Assembly: GCF_026626635.1 (NCBI RefSeq)
Contig: NZ_JAPNKA010000001.1
Location: 7,130,001-7,194,000 of the forward strand
DNA length: 64,000 nt
Reading direction: 5' to 3'
Source: Archangium lansingense
Lineage (GTDB): Bacteria > Myxococcota > Myxococcia > Myxococcales > Myxococcaceae
The first letter of the stretch is position 1; each line of letters begins with the position of its first letter. Made by a program: the position numbers and the translations under genes. The notes under the pieces were generated by a model, which was not told where the DNA came from, did no database searches, and worked only from the letters and a program-made list of their open reading frames with translations. Shown piece by piece: positions 29,901 through 37,200 of this stretch.

Positions 29901-31242
29901 CGTCGGTCGGAGCGGGCTCAAGAACGGGCGCTTCCTCCAGCACCACGTGGGCATTGGTGCCGCCGATGCCAAAGGAGCTGACTCCCGCACGGCGCGGAAC
30001 CTCCCCGCGTGGCCACGGCTTCAAAGCCGTGTTGACGAAGAAGGGGCTGCGCTCGAAGTCGATCTCCGGGTTGGGACACTCGAAGTGCAGACTTGGGGGT
30101 AGCTCCTCGTTCTTCAACGCGAGCGCCACCTTGATGAGCCCGGCCACTCCGGCCGCTGCGTCCATGTGCCCCAGGTTCGTCTTGAGCGAGCCGAGGCCGC
30201 AGAAGCCCCGGCGCTCCGTCGTCTTGCGGAAGGCTCGGGTCAGCGCGGCGACCTCGATGGGATCTCCCAGCGACGTACCCGTTCCATGTGCCTCCACATA
30301 CTGGATGTCCTCGCCCTCGAGCCCCGCGTAGGCGAGCGCGTCCGCGATGACCTCCGCCTGGCCCTCGACGCTCGGCGCGGTGTAGCCGGCCTTCTGGTTG
30401 CCGTCGTTGTTGATGGCCGAGCCCTTGATGACGGCGTGGATGTGGTCCCCATCCCGCAACGCGTCGGCCAGCGGCTTGAGCACCACCACACCCACGCCGT
30501 TGCTGGCCACCGTGCCGGCCGCGCGGTGATCAAAGGCGCGGCAGTGCCCATCGGGCGAGTAGATGAGCCCCTCTTGGTACACGTAGCCCGTCCGCTGGGG
30601 GCTGGCGATCCGCACCGCGCCGGCCAGCGCGATGTCCGATTGCCGCGTCAGCAAGCTCTGGCAAGCCATGTGGATGGCCACCAGACCGGTGGAGCACGCG
30701 GTGTACACGGCGACGCTCTCGCCCCGGAGCTGGAGCTTGAAGGACGTCTTCATCGCCACGCTCTCGGGACCGGACGTGGCCAGGTCCAGACCCGCCCCGG
30801 GATCCTTCCGCGCCTCGCCGAGCAGGGACAACAGGTGCCCAGAGGCTCCCGCGCCCGCGTAGAGCGAGATCCGCCCTGAGAAGCGCGAGGGATCATACGC
30901 GGCGTCCTCGAGTGCGGCCCAGGCGCACTGGAGGAAGAGGCGCTGCTGAGGATCCATCCACTGCGCCTCGCGCAGCGGGATGTCGAAGAAGCCGTGATCG
31001 AAGAGGTCCGCCCCCTCGAGGATGCCTCCGGCACGGACGAAGGCCGGATGGTTCCACACCTCCTCGGGGACGAGCGGCGAGCGCTCCAGCTCGTTCGGGG
31101 AGAAGAACGAGATGGAGTCCACGCCCTCCCGGAGGTTGCGCCAGAAGGCACGCAGATCCCTGGCACTGGGGAAACGCCCCGCCATGCCGATCACCGCGAT
31201 GTCGTTGCCGTTGTCCTCGGGCTGCACGTTCTGGTCATCCAT
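17914..31242 (-). CDS. Hybrid PKS-NRPS, KS-AT-ACP / C-A*(LLM) / C-A-PCP / C-A-PCP (4,442 aa)
   Basis: ATG 31242 is chosen because KS homology starts at once (DIAVIGMAGRFPSARD) and because it overlaps the upstream stop by 8 bp; the frame is open to 31374 but that extension is only coding sequence of the upstream gene in another frame. The protein extends the Val-ended lipopeptide by one malonate, passes it by a truncated C-A pair with an embedded monooxygenase, then adds Asp and an unassigned residue. There is no KR, so the ketide stays beta-keto. The C-terminus (LEQLSDEELDALLNATESEN) is acidic; the next protein starts with a Lys/Arg-rich helix-like segment (LSREEKLALLAKRLEK), a plausible docking pair. 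The last modules share long near-identical DNA with the next gene. Confidence 0.95.
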   Translation of the reverse strand: MDDQNVQPEDNGNDIAVIGMAGRFPSARDLRAFWRNLREGVDSISFFSPNELERSPLVPEEVWNHPAFVRAGGILEGADLFDHGFFDIPLREAQWMDPQQRLFLQCAWAALEDAAYDPSRFSGRISLYAGAGASGHLLSLLGEARKDPGAGLDLATSGPESVAMKTSFKLQLRGESVAVYTACSTGLVAIHMACQSLLTRQSDIALAGAVRIASPQRTGYVYQEGLIYSPDGHCRAFDHRAAGTVASNGVGVVVLKPLADALRDGDHIHAVIKGSAINNDGNQKAGYTAPSVEGQAEVIADALAYAGLEGEDIQYVEAHGTGTSLGDPIEVAALTRAFRKTTERRGFCGLGSLKTNLGHMDAAAGVAGLIKVALALKNEELPPSLHFECPNPEIDFERSPFFVNTALKPWPRGEVPRRAGVSSFGIGGTNAHVVLEEAPVLEPAPTDARPQRLVTLSARTPTALEAMARELASHVEAEPGVALANVAFTRNVGRRAFEYRQSVVAADAASLVERLRQLPAAVEANRTRRVAFLFPGQGVQTVGMGRELHAAEPGFRKDVEAALARLEPSLGAEVRALLLPAAGQEESAARRLVDPRVALPALFIVEHALARLWMYWGVKPHAMLGHSYGEYVVACVAGVLSPEDGLRLAVARGALMARMPPGAMLSVGMEEAELLPLLADGLTLAAVNGPGRCVVSGPVEAIERLEQALSGRGVGVVRLPAAHAFHSSAVEPLMPDLARVVSGLRLQAPKLRYVSSLTATWIRAEEVMDPAYWARQMRQPVRFSAGLEVLLADGCSALLEVGPGQDLTSLCRPRVRQDKRLISVPSLRRRPSESDYAGLLRSVGELWSAGVEVDWSKFHAGGPGRRIPLPTYPFEEKSCSLQSTAALPVLESVPSAATPTAPVAAKAPVGTPAPAPVAAPRSEIERRVMEIWRERLGSVEIGPDDDFLELGGNSLMAAQMLTRLRETFSVQLPLGALFDAPTVRGISAHIESLLQAAQPTGPVAPEAMVRIDRTGELPLSIVQERVWRMEQREPGNPALNMPLAIRISGALDAGLLERSINEVIRRHEMLRATYTVVDGRVRQGFAPSLQIKVPVVELRNHGGDREAEAMRLALEEAERPFSLEREPIVRARLLRLAESEYLLLLTVHHIAADTLSLVAFVREAAVNYQAFRDGKPAPLPELAVQYVDYASWERRSLAAGALAEQEAYWREVLAELPGSLELASDRPRSARQQLRGVRFPVSFTGKLGAALIAFNQRERVTSFATLLAALSALLSRYSGRDDIVVGTPIGNRAKGELEPLIGFVAHAIALRTDLSGDPTFRELLGRARDVTIGASANQDVPFEHLLPQVSPGRDPGQSRLCDAALVLHADVTTAPPPVPGLDMRLVEVPGTPAQFGATLGEMTLLLTESAQGFTGFVEYATDLYDEARIARLVGHLETLLAAVIENPELRLSRLPLATPAEQRSLLLPAQVDATPGLLARLAARVERSPEAVAISSGGRRLKWRELAACARGLAVRLRSEGVGPEVPVALRLEPSIEAVIALWGVLEAGGACLPVSSGELAELPSLFPTEGPRLLLVARSAALSPPAGVRMLTVDAELSEAGGAATDAVLDDRLAFIVPASEAFGGRGRIQLTHRNIARLLASLDARMGAGEGEVWLAAGGPAADASGLDLLWALARGMRVVLPPERLAARFAVLGRKQVAHRPLEFSLSYFANDEDSLGERKYEMLIEGAKFADTHGFSAIWTPERRFHSFGGLYPAPSVISGALAMITRNLRLRAGSVVLPLHDPIEVAEQWSVVDNLSGGRVGLSFATGWHANDFSLSPDTFARRREVLVERLEEFRRLWRGETVRRRNGAGVEVELAVRPKPSQPEVPVWLTSAGNPETFRQAGDVGAGILTNVLGIGSNLDELKAKVALYREAWRKRGHGPGRGHVTLMLHTFLGRDLDEVRSVVREPLKKYFRSSVDIFGNLMASQGLQVDVRGLTEQDMDALLGQGVEHSLRDGGIFGSVEDGERIIERVRTLDVDEIACLVDFGVGLEDTMSSLRLLDVLRQRVQAPVVRPEPVLAEGAGGFGELLETVRSEGITALRCAPSQARALAELPGASEALGSVRRLVLGGEAVAPEAVSALSQAFSSERVELEASVVEAAWPGAGTGAIRLLDVSGAPVPVGVVGELAIGGGAVPRGFWMDPEATRARFISAPGAGADERLFLTGQRARYRVDGEVERVAPPRASKSRRPARTTTAVQNTQGTQKALASSPRVSSGMHSPVVRVSREQPLPLSFAQERLWFLQQLNPADVAYNNTAVLRLSGKLEIAPLEAALNEVVRRHEVLRSTYVLGNDGARQEIAPSMPLVLEHREATGESAAEREADAFRLARVEALRPFDLLRGPVMRAVLIRISESEHFLQLTLHHVASDAWSATVLYGELGMIYESFLAGRPSPLPELPVQYADYAVWQRGWLSGQAMESQLAYWKKQLAGVPVLELPTDRPRPATRSWAGDVYRFVLPRDVSEPLLALGRREGATSFMVMMALYQALLHRYSGQEDFAVGTPLAGRNRPELEGLIGCFINTLALRAPLAGAPSFRELLGRVRHSALEAYAHQDAPFERIVDVLDLPRDTSRTPVFQASINLINTPESEVQLPSLKFGVMDVPVGSSKFDLGLTVREEREGLSCVFEYATSLFDEATVAGMAGCLAGLARSVVESPEQPLALLPLLEQGEERRLLVEWNDTRAAMPSATVHSLFEAQVERTPEALAVVAEEARLTYRELNQRANQLAWHLRELGVGPDVPVGLFLERSVEALVGLWGILKAGGAYVPLDPAFPAERQRGILEDSGARALVTDSRLAESLSGFGGAVVCLDTDAARLAARSEANLPATVQPENLVYVIFTSGSTGRPKGVAIEHRQLVNYVQGVSSRLELPEGASFASVSTLAADLGNTAIFPTLCRGGALHFISKESASDPAVLARLLERGAVDGLKIVPAHLRALLDSPHPERVLPRKRLVLGGDVSDWTLMDRVHALSPELVVFNHYGPTETTVGVLTFRVERGSEGRVSASVPLGWPIPNARVYVLDRHLQPVPVGVPGELCIGGSVVGRGYLGRPELTVERFVPDAFSDEPGARMYRTGDRVRLLADGRVEFLGRVDHQLKIRGYRVELGEVQAALERHPAVRDAVVVAREVAVGDKRLVAYVVPTSPLPSGEGRGEGIEGPELNPETVRTWLKQKLPEYMVPSAIVALEALPLTANGKVDRAALPAPVLDRLSEQWVAPRTPVEEVLAGLWSELLRVQRVGVNESFFELGGHSLLAMQLVARLRSALQVELPLREVFEAPTVAGLAERVQRALATAEGATQVPPLRRVPRGGSLPLSFAQERLWLLEQLDGGGVFYHIPMAVELTGRVDVAALERSLHELARRHEALRTRFVESGGTPIQIIEESAELPLVVESLDAEPGASTEAAVRQRIEQELRKPFELAKGRLARALLLKLEPERHVLLLVVHHILSDGWSMGVLTREVVALYAAFAQGQPSPLAELPVQYADYAVWQREWLRGEVLESQLDWWREQLQGAPHVLELPEDRPRRVAAVGRAERRTTLLPLRLVERLEALARGEGATLFMAVLAGLQMLLSRYSGQKDLLIGVPFANRGQVETEGLLGLFFEPLVLRADLSGRPGFRELLRRAKKSVLGAFTHPHVPFEPLLKALGAQRNVTRAPLFQVLFAHVEAIPEPTRLPGGVGVRLIPSEPASTEMDLTVMMTRVADGVVMSVLYNAELYDAERIERMLERLEALLEGAVEAPDRAVETLPLLKEAERNRLLVEWNGGRGELRREACVHTLFEEQVERTPEAVAVKEGSRTVTYRELDARAAQLARHLREQGVGPEVRVGVCVERSVEMVVALLGVLKAGGAYVPLDAEYPVERLRFMLEDSGAKVVVARGGLRERLGEAPGRVWLEVEEASRPVEGAPELKVKVPAEAGAYVLYTSGSTGKPKGVVVQHRSLVNFVRAAWDAFPVEPGDRVLQFASVSWDTSAEEVYPCLTRGGTLVLRTPEMLDVPEAFLEKCEAAGVTQLNLPTAFWHEVVASLEEGKGKLPAGLKWVVIGGERAVPERVAQWRRRVGSAVPLLNTYGLTEVTAVATAVELTTSQPEEAGREVAIGRPLKNVRVYVLDGEMEVVPEGVVGELYVGGEGLARGYLGRAELTAERFVPSPFGEGERLYRTGDRARWRKDGSLEYLGRGDEQVKVRGHRIELGEVEAGLLGQPGVREALVVVREDVPGDKRLVAYAVAKDGQVLEGAEVRAALGRKLPAYLVPQAVVVLEQLPLQPNGKVDRKGLPAPEQAGSVQREYVAPRTPLEEKLAGFWAEVLRLEKVGLHDNFFDAGGHSLLAMQLVARVREAVGVELPLRAVFESPTLGGMADAVSRLTESTKRIAEAPIPRVSKNLDQDALEQLSDEELDALLNATESEN
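18050..21190 (-). other. NRPS module: C-A(unassigned, DTENVGTAVK)-PCP
   Basis: C has LPLSFAQERLWLLEQL and HHILSDGWSMGV. The A domain (SWDTSAEEVYPCL, LNLPTAFWHEV, NTYGLTEVTAV) gives the code D-T-E-N-V-G-T-A-V-K, which I cannot assign; the acidic third residue would suit a polar or basic side chain. PCP FFDAGGHSLLAMQ near 18168. It is a near-copy of module 2 of the next gene. Confidence 0.82.
18140..21530 (-). repeat. Whole-module duplicate, copy in the PKS-NRPS
   Basis: Partner of 11590-14980. It spans PCP, C, A (DTENVGTAVK) and PCP, so one module was copied between two separate genes. Confidence 0.85.
21539..23049 (-). repeat. Asp-type A-domain duplicate, copy in the PKS-NRPS
   Basis: Partner of 5380-6890. 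Both copies carry the palindromic insert at the same place, so the insertion came before the duplication. Confidence 0.85.
21659..21699. repeat. REP-like palindrome inside an A-domain coding sequence (copy 2)
   Basis: Same element as at 5500-5540, with stems at 21671-21679 and 21683-21691, also read as SPLPSGEGRGEG in frame. Confidence 0.7.
24590..28200 (-). other. Truncated module: C and decayed A domain carrying an intact LLM; no PCP
   Basis: The C domain keeps LPLSIVQERVWRMEQ and HHIAADTLS. The A domain is degenerate. The A3 phosphate loop (YTSGSTGxPKG) is replaced by VPASEAFGGRGR. No NxYGPTE (A5) is found. A7 reads FLTGQ instead of YRTGD. The A8 and A10 (NGKVDR) regions and the PCP are missing; the chain goes straight to a Pro/Arg/Ser/Thr-rich linker and the next C domain. 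This part should not load an amino acid. It may serve only as a frame for the monooxygenase. Confidence 0.85.
25110..26145 (-). other. Luciferase-like monooxygenase domain inside a decayed A domain (copy 3)
   Basis: It runs from FSLSYFANDEDS to CLVDFGVGLEDTM, with WTPERRFHSFGGLYPAPS, GSVVLPLHDPIEVAEQWS and GWHANDFSLSPDTF. The family landmarks are kept while the surrounding A domain has lost its catalytic motifs, which suggests selection for the oxygenase alone. It is the most divergent of the three copies. Its position after a non-reducing ketide module suggests action on the ACP-bound beta-ketoacyl chain. Confidence 0.87.
28270..31205 (-). other. PKS module: KS-AT(malonyl)-ACP
   Basis: The KS has the active-site Cys in YTACSTGLVAIHMACQ, EAHGTGTSLGDP and NLGHMDAAAG. 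The AT has GHSYGEYVVACVAG and HAFHSSAVEPLM, a malonyl-type signature. The ACP has FLELGGNSLMAAQML near 28385. The KS would receive the Val-terminated chain from module 4 and make a gamma-amino-beta-keto thioester. Confidence 0.9.
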
Positions 31243-34200
31243 TTCCGCGATCCCTTCGCCTACCCTGCCGCCGGAACGCCTGCCGCCGCTGTTCCGCGCG
31301 ATCCTCGTGAACCTCGTTGTCCTGCTCGTCCGCCACGGCCTCGCCATCCCTCTCCAGGGAAGCAGCGAGCGCACGCACCGTGGAGTGCTCGAAGAAGCGC
31401 GTCGCCGGGACGTCTCGCTTCAGCTCCTCACGAAGGAGGGCACAGGCCTTCACCACCGACATGGAGTTGCCACCCAGATCCGCGAAGAAGTGGTCCTCCA
31501 CTCCCACGCGCTCCACCCCAAGCACCTTGGCCAGCACCCCTGCGATGCGCTGCTCCAGGGGCGTGGTGGCCTCCACGAACTCGACCCCGGCCGGACGCGA
31601 CACCTCCGGCTCCGGGAGCGCCCCGCGATCCACCTTGCCGTTGGGCGAGAGCGGGAGCGCTGCCAGCGGCATGATCGCCGCCGGTACCATGTGCTCAGGT
31701 AGCCGCTCCGCGAGGAAGACACGCAGGGCACGCGAGTCCAGCACCTGCCCGGAGCGCGGGACGGCGTAGGCCACCAGCCGCTTGCCGCCGGCGGGATCCG
31801 GCCGAGCCACCACCACCGTCTCGGCGACGTCCGGATGCTTGCGGAGCGCCTCCTCCACCTCTCCCGGCTCCACGCGGAAGCCGCGGACCTTCACCTGCGC
31901 ATCCAGCCGCCCGAGGAACTCCAGCGTCCCATCCGCCCGGTGGCGGACCCGATCGCCGGAGCGGTAAAGCCGCCCGCCAGGCTCCAGACCGAACGGATCC
32001 GGGATGAAGCGCTCCGCCGTCAGCTCCGGCCTCCCGAGGTAGCCCCAGGCCAGGCCGTCTCCACCCATGAGCAGCTCGCCCGGCACGCCTACGGGGACGG
32101 GCCGCAGCTCGCGGTCCACCACGTACACCCATGTGTTGGCGATGGGCTGGCCGATGGGGATGGCGCCCTCGGGAGCAACCCCCTCCATGACGTGGCAGGC
32201 GGTGAAGGTAGTGTTCTCCGTCGGCCCGTACCCGTTGACGAGGACGCCGCCACGGGAGAGCCGTTCGCGCACCGCGGCGGGTGGCAGCACATCTCCGCCT
32301 GCGAGCAGCCGCCGCACGCCCTGCAAGGCCTCGGGCCGCATGGCGGAGATCTGCTCGAAGAGTGCCGCCGTCAGCCAGAGCGTTGTCACCCCATGGCGAT
32401 CCAGCACGGCCTTCAGCTCGTCCACCGTGGGAGTGTGCGGCGGGAAGAGGATTAGCCGCGCACCGTGCAGCAAGGCGCCCCACAGCTCGAACGTAGCGGC
32501 GTCGAAGCAGATGGGTGCGAGCTGGAGGAACACCTCGTCCGGCCCCCACCGCGCGAAGGACGAGCCCAACACGAGCCTCGCCACCGCGCGCTGCGGGATA
32601 CAGACGCCCTTGGGCCTTCCGGTGGAGCCCGAGGTGTACATGACATAGGCCAGGGCCTCGCCCGGCACGCGGACACCTGGGGAGTCCTCGGGCTCACGGG
32701 CCACTTCGGTCCAGCCCTCGTCCAACAGCACCACCGCCGCGCCGCTCTCTGGTAGCACTGGCAACACCGAGCGCTGCGCCAGCACCACCGGCACGCGCGT
32801 GTCCTCCACCATGAAGGCCAGCCGCTCGCGCGGGTAGGTGGGATCCAGTGGCACGTAGGCGCCACCGGCCTTGAGAATGCCGAGTGTCCCCACCACCAGT
32901 TCCAGCGAGCGCTGCACGCACAGCCCCACCGGCGTCCCCGACCCCACGCCTCGCCGCAACAGGTGCCTGGCGAGCTGATTCGCACGCCGGTCCAGCTCGC
33001 GGTACGTGAGCCGCTGGTCTCCGAGCTCCACCGCCACCGCGTCCGGCGTCCGCTCCGCCTGCGCCTCGAAGAGCGCGGAGAGGCATGCGTCGCGTGGGTA
33101 GTCCACGCGGGTACTGTTCCACTCGATCAGGAGACGCCGCTGCTCCGCCGCGTCCATCATCGGCAGCTCGCCGAGGCGCCGGCCCGGGTCAGCCACCGCG
33201 CCCTCTAGCAGCACGCGCAGGTGCTCCATCATCCGGGCTGCCGTGGCCGGGGTGAACAGGTCCGCGTCGTACTCCAAAGTACCGGCGAACCCCTCGGGCG
33301 CATCGGTGAGCGAGAGCGTGAGATCGAACTTCGCCGTGTCCGTGCCCAGGTCCACCGGACGGAAGGACAGGCCGGTGGCGCCCCCATCCAGCTTCGGCGC
33401 TTCCTGGAGCGCCAGTACCGTCTGGACGAGCGGTGCATGGCTCAAGCTGCGCGGGGGCTGAAGCGCCTCCACCAACTTCTCAAAGGGCAGATCCTGGTGG
33501 GCATAGGCACCGAGCGTCGTCTCCCGCACGCGACCCAGCAGATCACGGAAGGTGAGCCCTGGAGAGAGACGGGTCCGCAGTACCAGGGTGTTGACGAAGA
33601 AGCCGAGCAGCTCCTCCAGACCGGCATGGTGTCGGCCAGAGATGGGCGATCCCACGCAGACGTCCTCCTGGCCCGAGGAGCGGGACAGCAGGAGTTGGAA
33701 GGCAGCCAGCAGGCCCATGAAGGGCGTGACGCCTTCACGGCGGCAGATGGCCCGGAACTCCGAGGAGAGCGTGGCCGGGAGCTGGACGCGAAGAGAGGCA
33801 CCGCGGAAGCGCTGGACGCTCGGGCGCGGGAAGTCCGTGGGCAGTTCCAACACCGGCGGTGCGCCCGCGAGCCGCTCGCGCCAGTAGCCGAGCTGCGTCT
33901 CGAGGGCCTCGCCCCGGAGCCACCCGCGCTGCCAGACGGCATGATCCACGGGCTGAAGGACGGGGATGGGCAGCGGCGAGGCCCGTCCCGTGAGCTCCGC
34001 CTCGTACAGCGCCAAGAACTCCCGGATCGTCACGCCCAGGGACCAGCCGTCCGAGATGATGTGGTGCAGCGACAGGACGAGCAGGTTCGTGGTCTCGCCC
34101 GTGCAGAGCAGCAGCGCGCGGATGAGGGGTCCCCGGGCCAGGTCGAACGGACGCCGCGCCTCGTCAGAGGCCGCGCGCAGTGCCTGGACTTCACGCTCCG

Positions 34201-37200
34201 ATTCGGGCAGCTCGCGGAGCTCCACGACCGGGAGGGATAGCTCCACCTGGGGGTGGATTCTTTGCGACGGCTCGCCCGCCTCGCTCACGAAGGTGGTGCG
34301 CAGCGCCTCATGTCGCTGGAGCAGTCCGGACAGGGCGCGTTCCAGGGAGGGCAGATGCAGGGGACCCTCCAACCAGGACGCCCAGGAGACGTTGTAGAGC
34401 GAAGTGCCCGGCTGGAGCTGATCCAACAGCCAGAGCCGCTCCTGCATCAGGGACAGCGGCAGCGGCCCTTCGCGCGGCACCGGGACAATGGGCGGTGGGC
34501 GCACCGCCTCGGGGAGCAGATGGGCCGCGGAGATCCGCTCGGCAAGCCGCGCCACGGTGGGCGCCTCGAAGAACTCCCTCAGCGACAACACCACGCCGAA
34601 GGTGGCGAGGATGCGCGACACCACGCGGGTGGCCAGCAGCGAGTGCCCTCCCAGCTCGAAAAAGCTGTCATGAGCACCTACGCGTGGAACGCCGAGCAGC
34701 TCTCCGAAGAGGCTGGCGAGCAGTTCCTCCACCGGGCCGCGCGGGGCGACATGGGAGGCATCCACCGCCCCCTGTACCTCGGAGGGCGCAGGGAGTGCGC
34801 GGCGATCCACCTTGCCATTGGGCGTGAGCGGCAGACGCTCCAGCACCACGAAGGCAGAGGGCACCATGTACTCGGGCAGGCGATCCGCGAGGAACCGGTG
34901 CAGCGCACGCGGCTCGACCCCCTGAGCCGACCCAGGCACGACATAAGCCACGAGCCGCCGCGAGCCCCCGGGAGCATCCTCGCGCGCCAGCACGGCGGCC
35001 TCGCGCACCGCAGGATGACTCAGCAGCACCGCCTGAATCTCACCCGGCTCCACGCGGAAACCGCGCACCTTCACCTGCGCGTCCACACGCCCGAGGAACA
35101 CGACCGATCCGTCCGCCAAGAGCCTAACGCGATCGCCAGTGCGGTATAGCCGGGCACCGGGCTCGGCGCTAAACGGGTGCGGCCTGAAACGATCGGCGGT
35201 CAGTTCCGGCCGCCCCAGGTAGCCCCAGGCCAGACCGTCTCCGCCAATCCATAGCTCCCCTGCTCCACCCGGAGGCACCGGCTCCAGCGCCTCGTCGAGC
35301 ACGTACTGCTCCGTGTTGGCAAGCGGCCGGCCGATGGGAAGCGTTGGGCTGCCCGCGGGAAGCTCACGCACGAGGTGCCAAGAGGCGAAGGTGGTGCTCT
35401 CGGTGGGACCGTAGACGTGGAGCAGCCGTTGCGGCGGCCCCTCACGAAGGACCGCGCGGACCGGCCGGGGATCCACCGCCTCGCCACCGAAGTGGAGCTG
35501 GCGCAGTCCGCGAAAGGCGTCCGGCACCTCGGTGGCGATCTGATTGAACCAGGCTGTGGTGATGAAGAGGACGCTGATGGCCTGCTCGCGCAGCCACGTG
35601 GCGAATGCCTTGGGAGCGAGCGCCACCTCGCGCTCCACGCCGACCAGCCGGGCCCCATGCAGCAGCGCGCCCCAGATCTCGAAGGTGGCCGCATCGAACG
35701 AGGCGTTGGACGCCTGCGCCACGCGGTCCTCGGGCACGAGCTGGATGAAGTCTGTCTCCACCACCAGCCGGACCACGGCCCGGTGCGGGACGCAAACGCC
35801 CTTGGGCACGCCCGTGGAGCCAGAGGTGTAGATGACGTAGGCGAGCTCCTCGGCGGAGGCCCTGGACTCCGGGGCCGTGTCGGGCAGTCCCTCGAGCTCC
35901 CCTACCCCATCCAGCACGAGCACTCGGGCAGACCCCGGCGACAGCCCGTCCCGCAGCCGCTGCTGGGTGAGCAATACGGGCACTCGGGCGTCCTCGATCA
36001 TCCAGGCCAGACGCTCACTCGGGTACGCTGGATCCAGCGGCACATAGGCGGCGCCGGCCTTCAGGATGCCCAGCACACCCACGATCAGGTCCGCCGAGCG
36101 CTCCACGCACAGACCCACGGCCGAGCCTCGCGTGACGCCCAGCGATAGGAGTCGATGCGCCAGCCGGTTCGCCCGACGCTCCAGCTCGGCGTAGGTGAAC
36201 GACACATCGCCGAAGGACACGGCCACCGACTCCGGCGTCCGAGCCACCTGCGCCTCGAACAGCGCGTGGAGGGTGGCCTCACGCGGGAATGCAGTCCGAG
36301 TGGCGTTCCACTCCACCAGCACCTGACGGCGCTCGGCCGCAGACAGCAGGGGCACGTCCCCGAGCCGCTGCACCGAAGCCGAGACCATCCCATCCAGCAG
36401 GGCTCGCCAGTGCTCCAATAGCCGCGCGGCGGTGTCCGCGGAAACGCGCTCCGAGCGGTGCAACAGCTTGAGACGCAGCTCGCGGCCCGGCACGGCGACA
36501 GCGGTCAACGGGTAGTGCGTGCGCTCGAAGGGACGGAAGTCCCCGAGCTCCAGGCCGGCCACACCTCGCGCGAGCGCGGCGTCCACCGGATAGTTCTCGA
36601 AGACGAGCAGGCTCTCGAAGAGCGGCGTGCCCCGGGGCACCTCGCTCCACCCTTGCAGACGCGCCAGTGGGACGTGTTCGCGCTGGCCCAGTTCCACCAA
36701 CCGTGCCTGGAGCTCGCGCAGCCAGGGCACCAGTCCGTCCCAGGATCGGAGCCGGACGCGCATGGGAAGCGAGTGGATGAACACGCCCACCGCCTCCTCG
36801 ATGCCCGGGAGCTCCGGCGGCCGGCCCGCGAGCGTGGTACCGAAGACGACGTCCTCGCCGCCCCCGTACCGCGACAGCAGCAGCGCCCACGCGCCGTGCA
36901 CCAGTGTGCTCGGGGTGAGCCCGTGACGCCGCGCGAAGTCCTGGAGCGCCGTGGTGGCCCGCTCGTCGAGCACAACCTCCCGCTCACCTGCCCCGCGCTC
37001 GGCACCGGACTCACCCTCTCCTGGCAACGGAGTCGGTGCGTCCACGCCCGACAGCAGTTCCCTCCAGAACGCCTCATCCCGCTCGGGGCGCCGCTGCCCC
37101 AACCATTCGATGTACGAGCGGAAGTCTGGCGCACGCGAAGGCCGCCACGACTCGCCGCGAACAAGCGCCGCGTAGGCTTCGAGCACCTCCGCGAGCACCC

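Noticed and set aside
31243..31374. Upstream start at 31374 for the PKS-NRPS
   Set aside because: It would overlap the upstream gene by 140 bp with an Arg-rich stretch; ATG 31242 sits directly before KS homology and overlaps the stop by only 8 bp.
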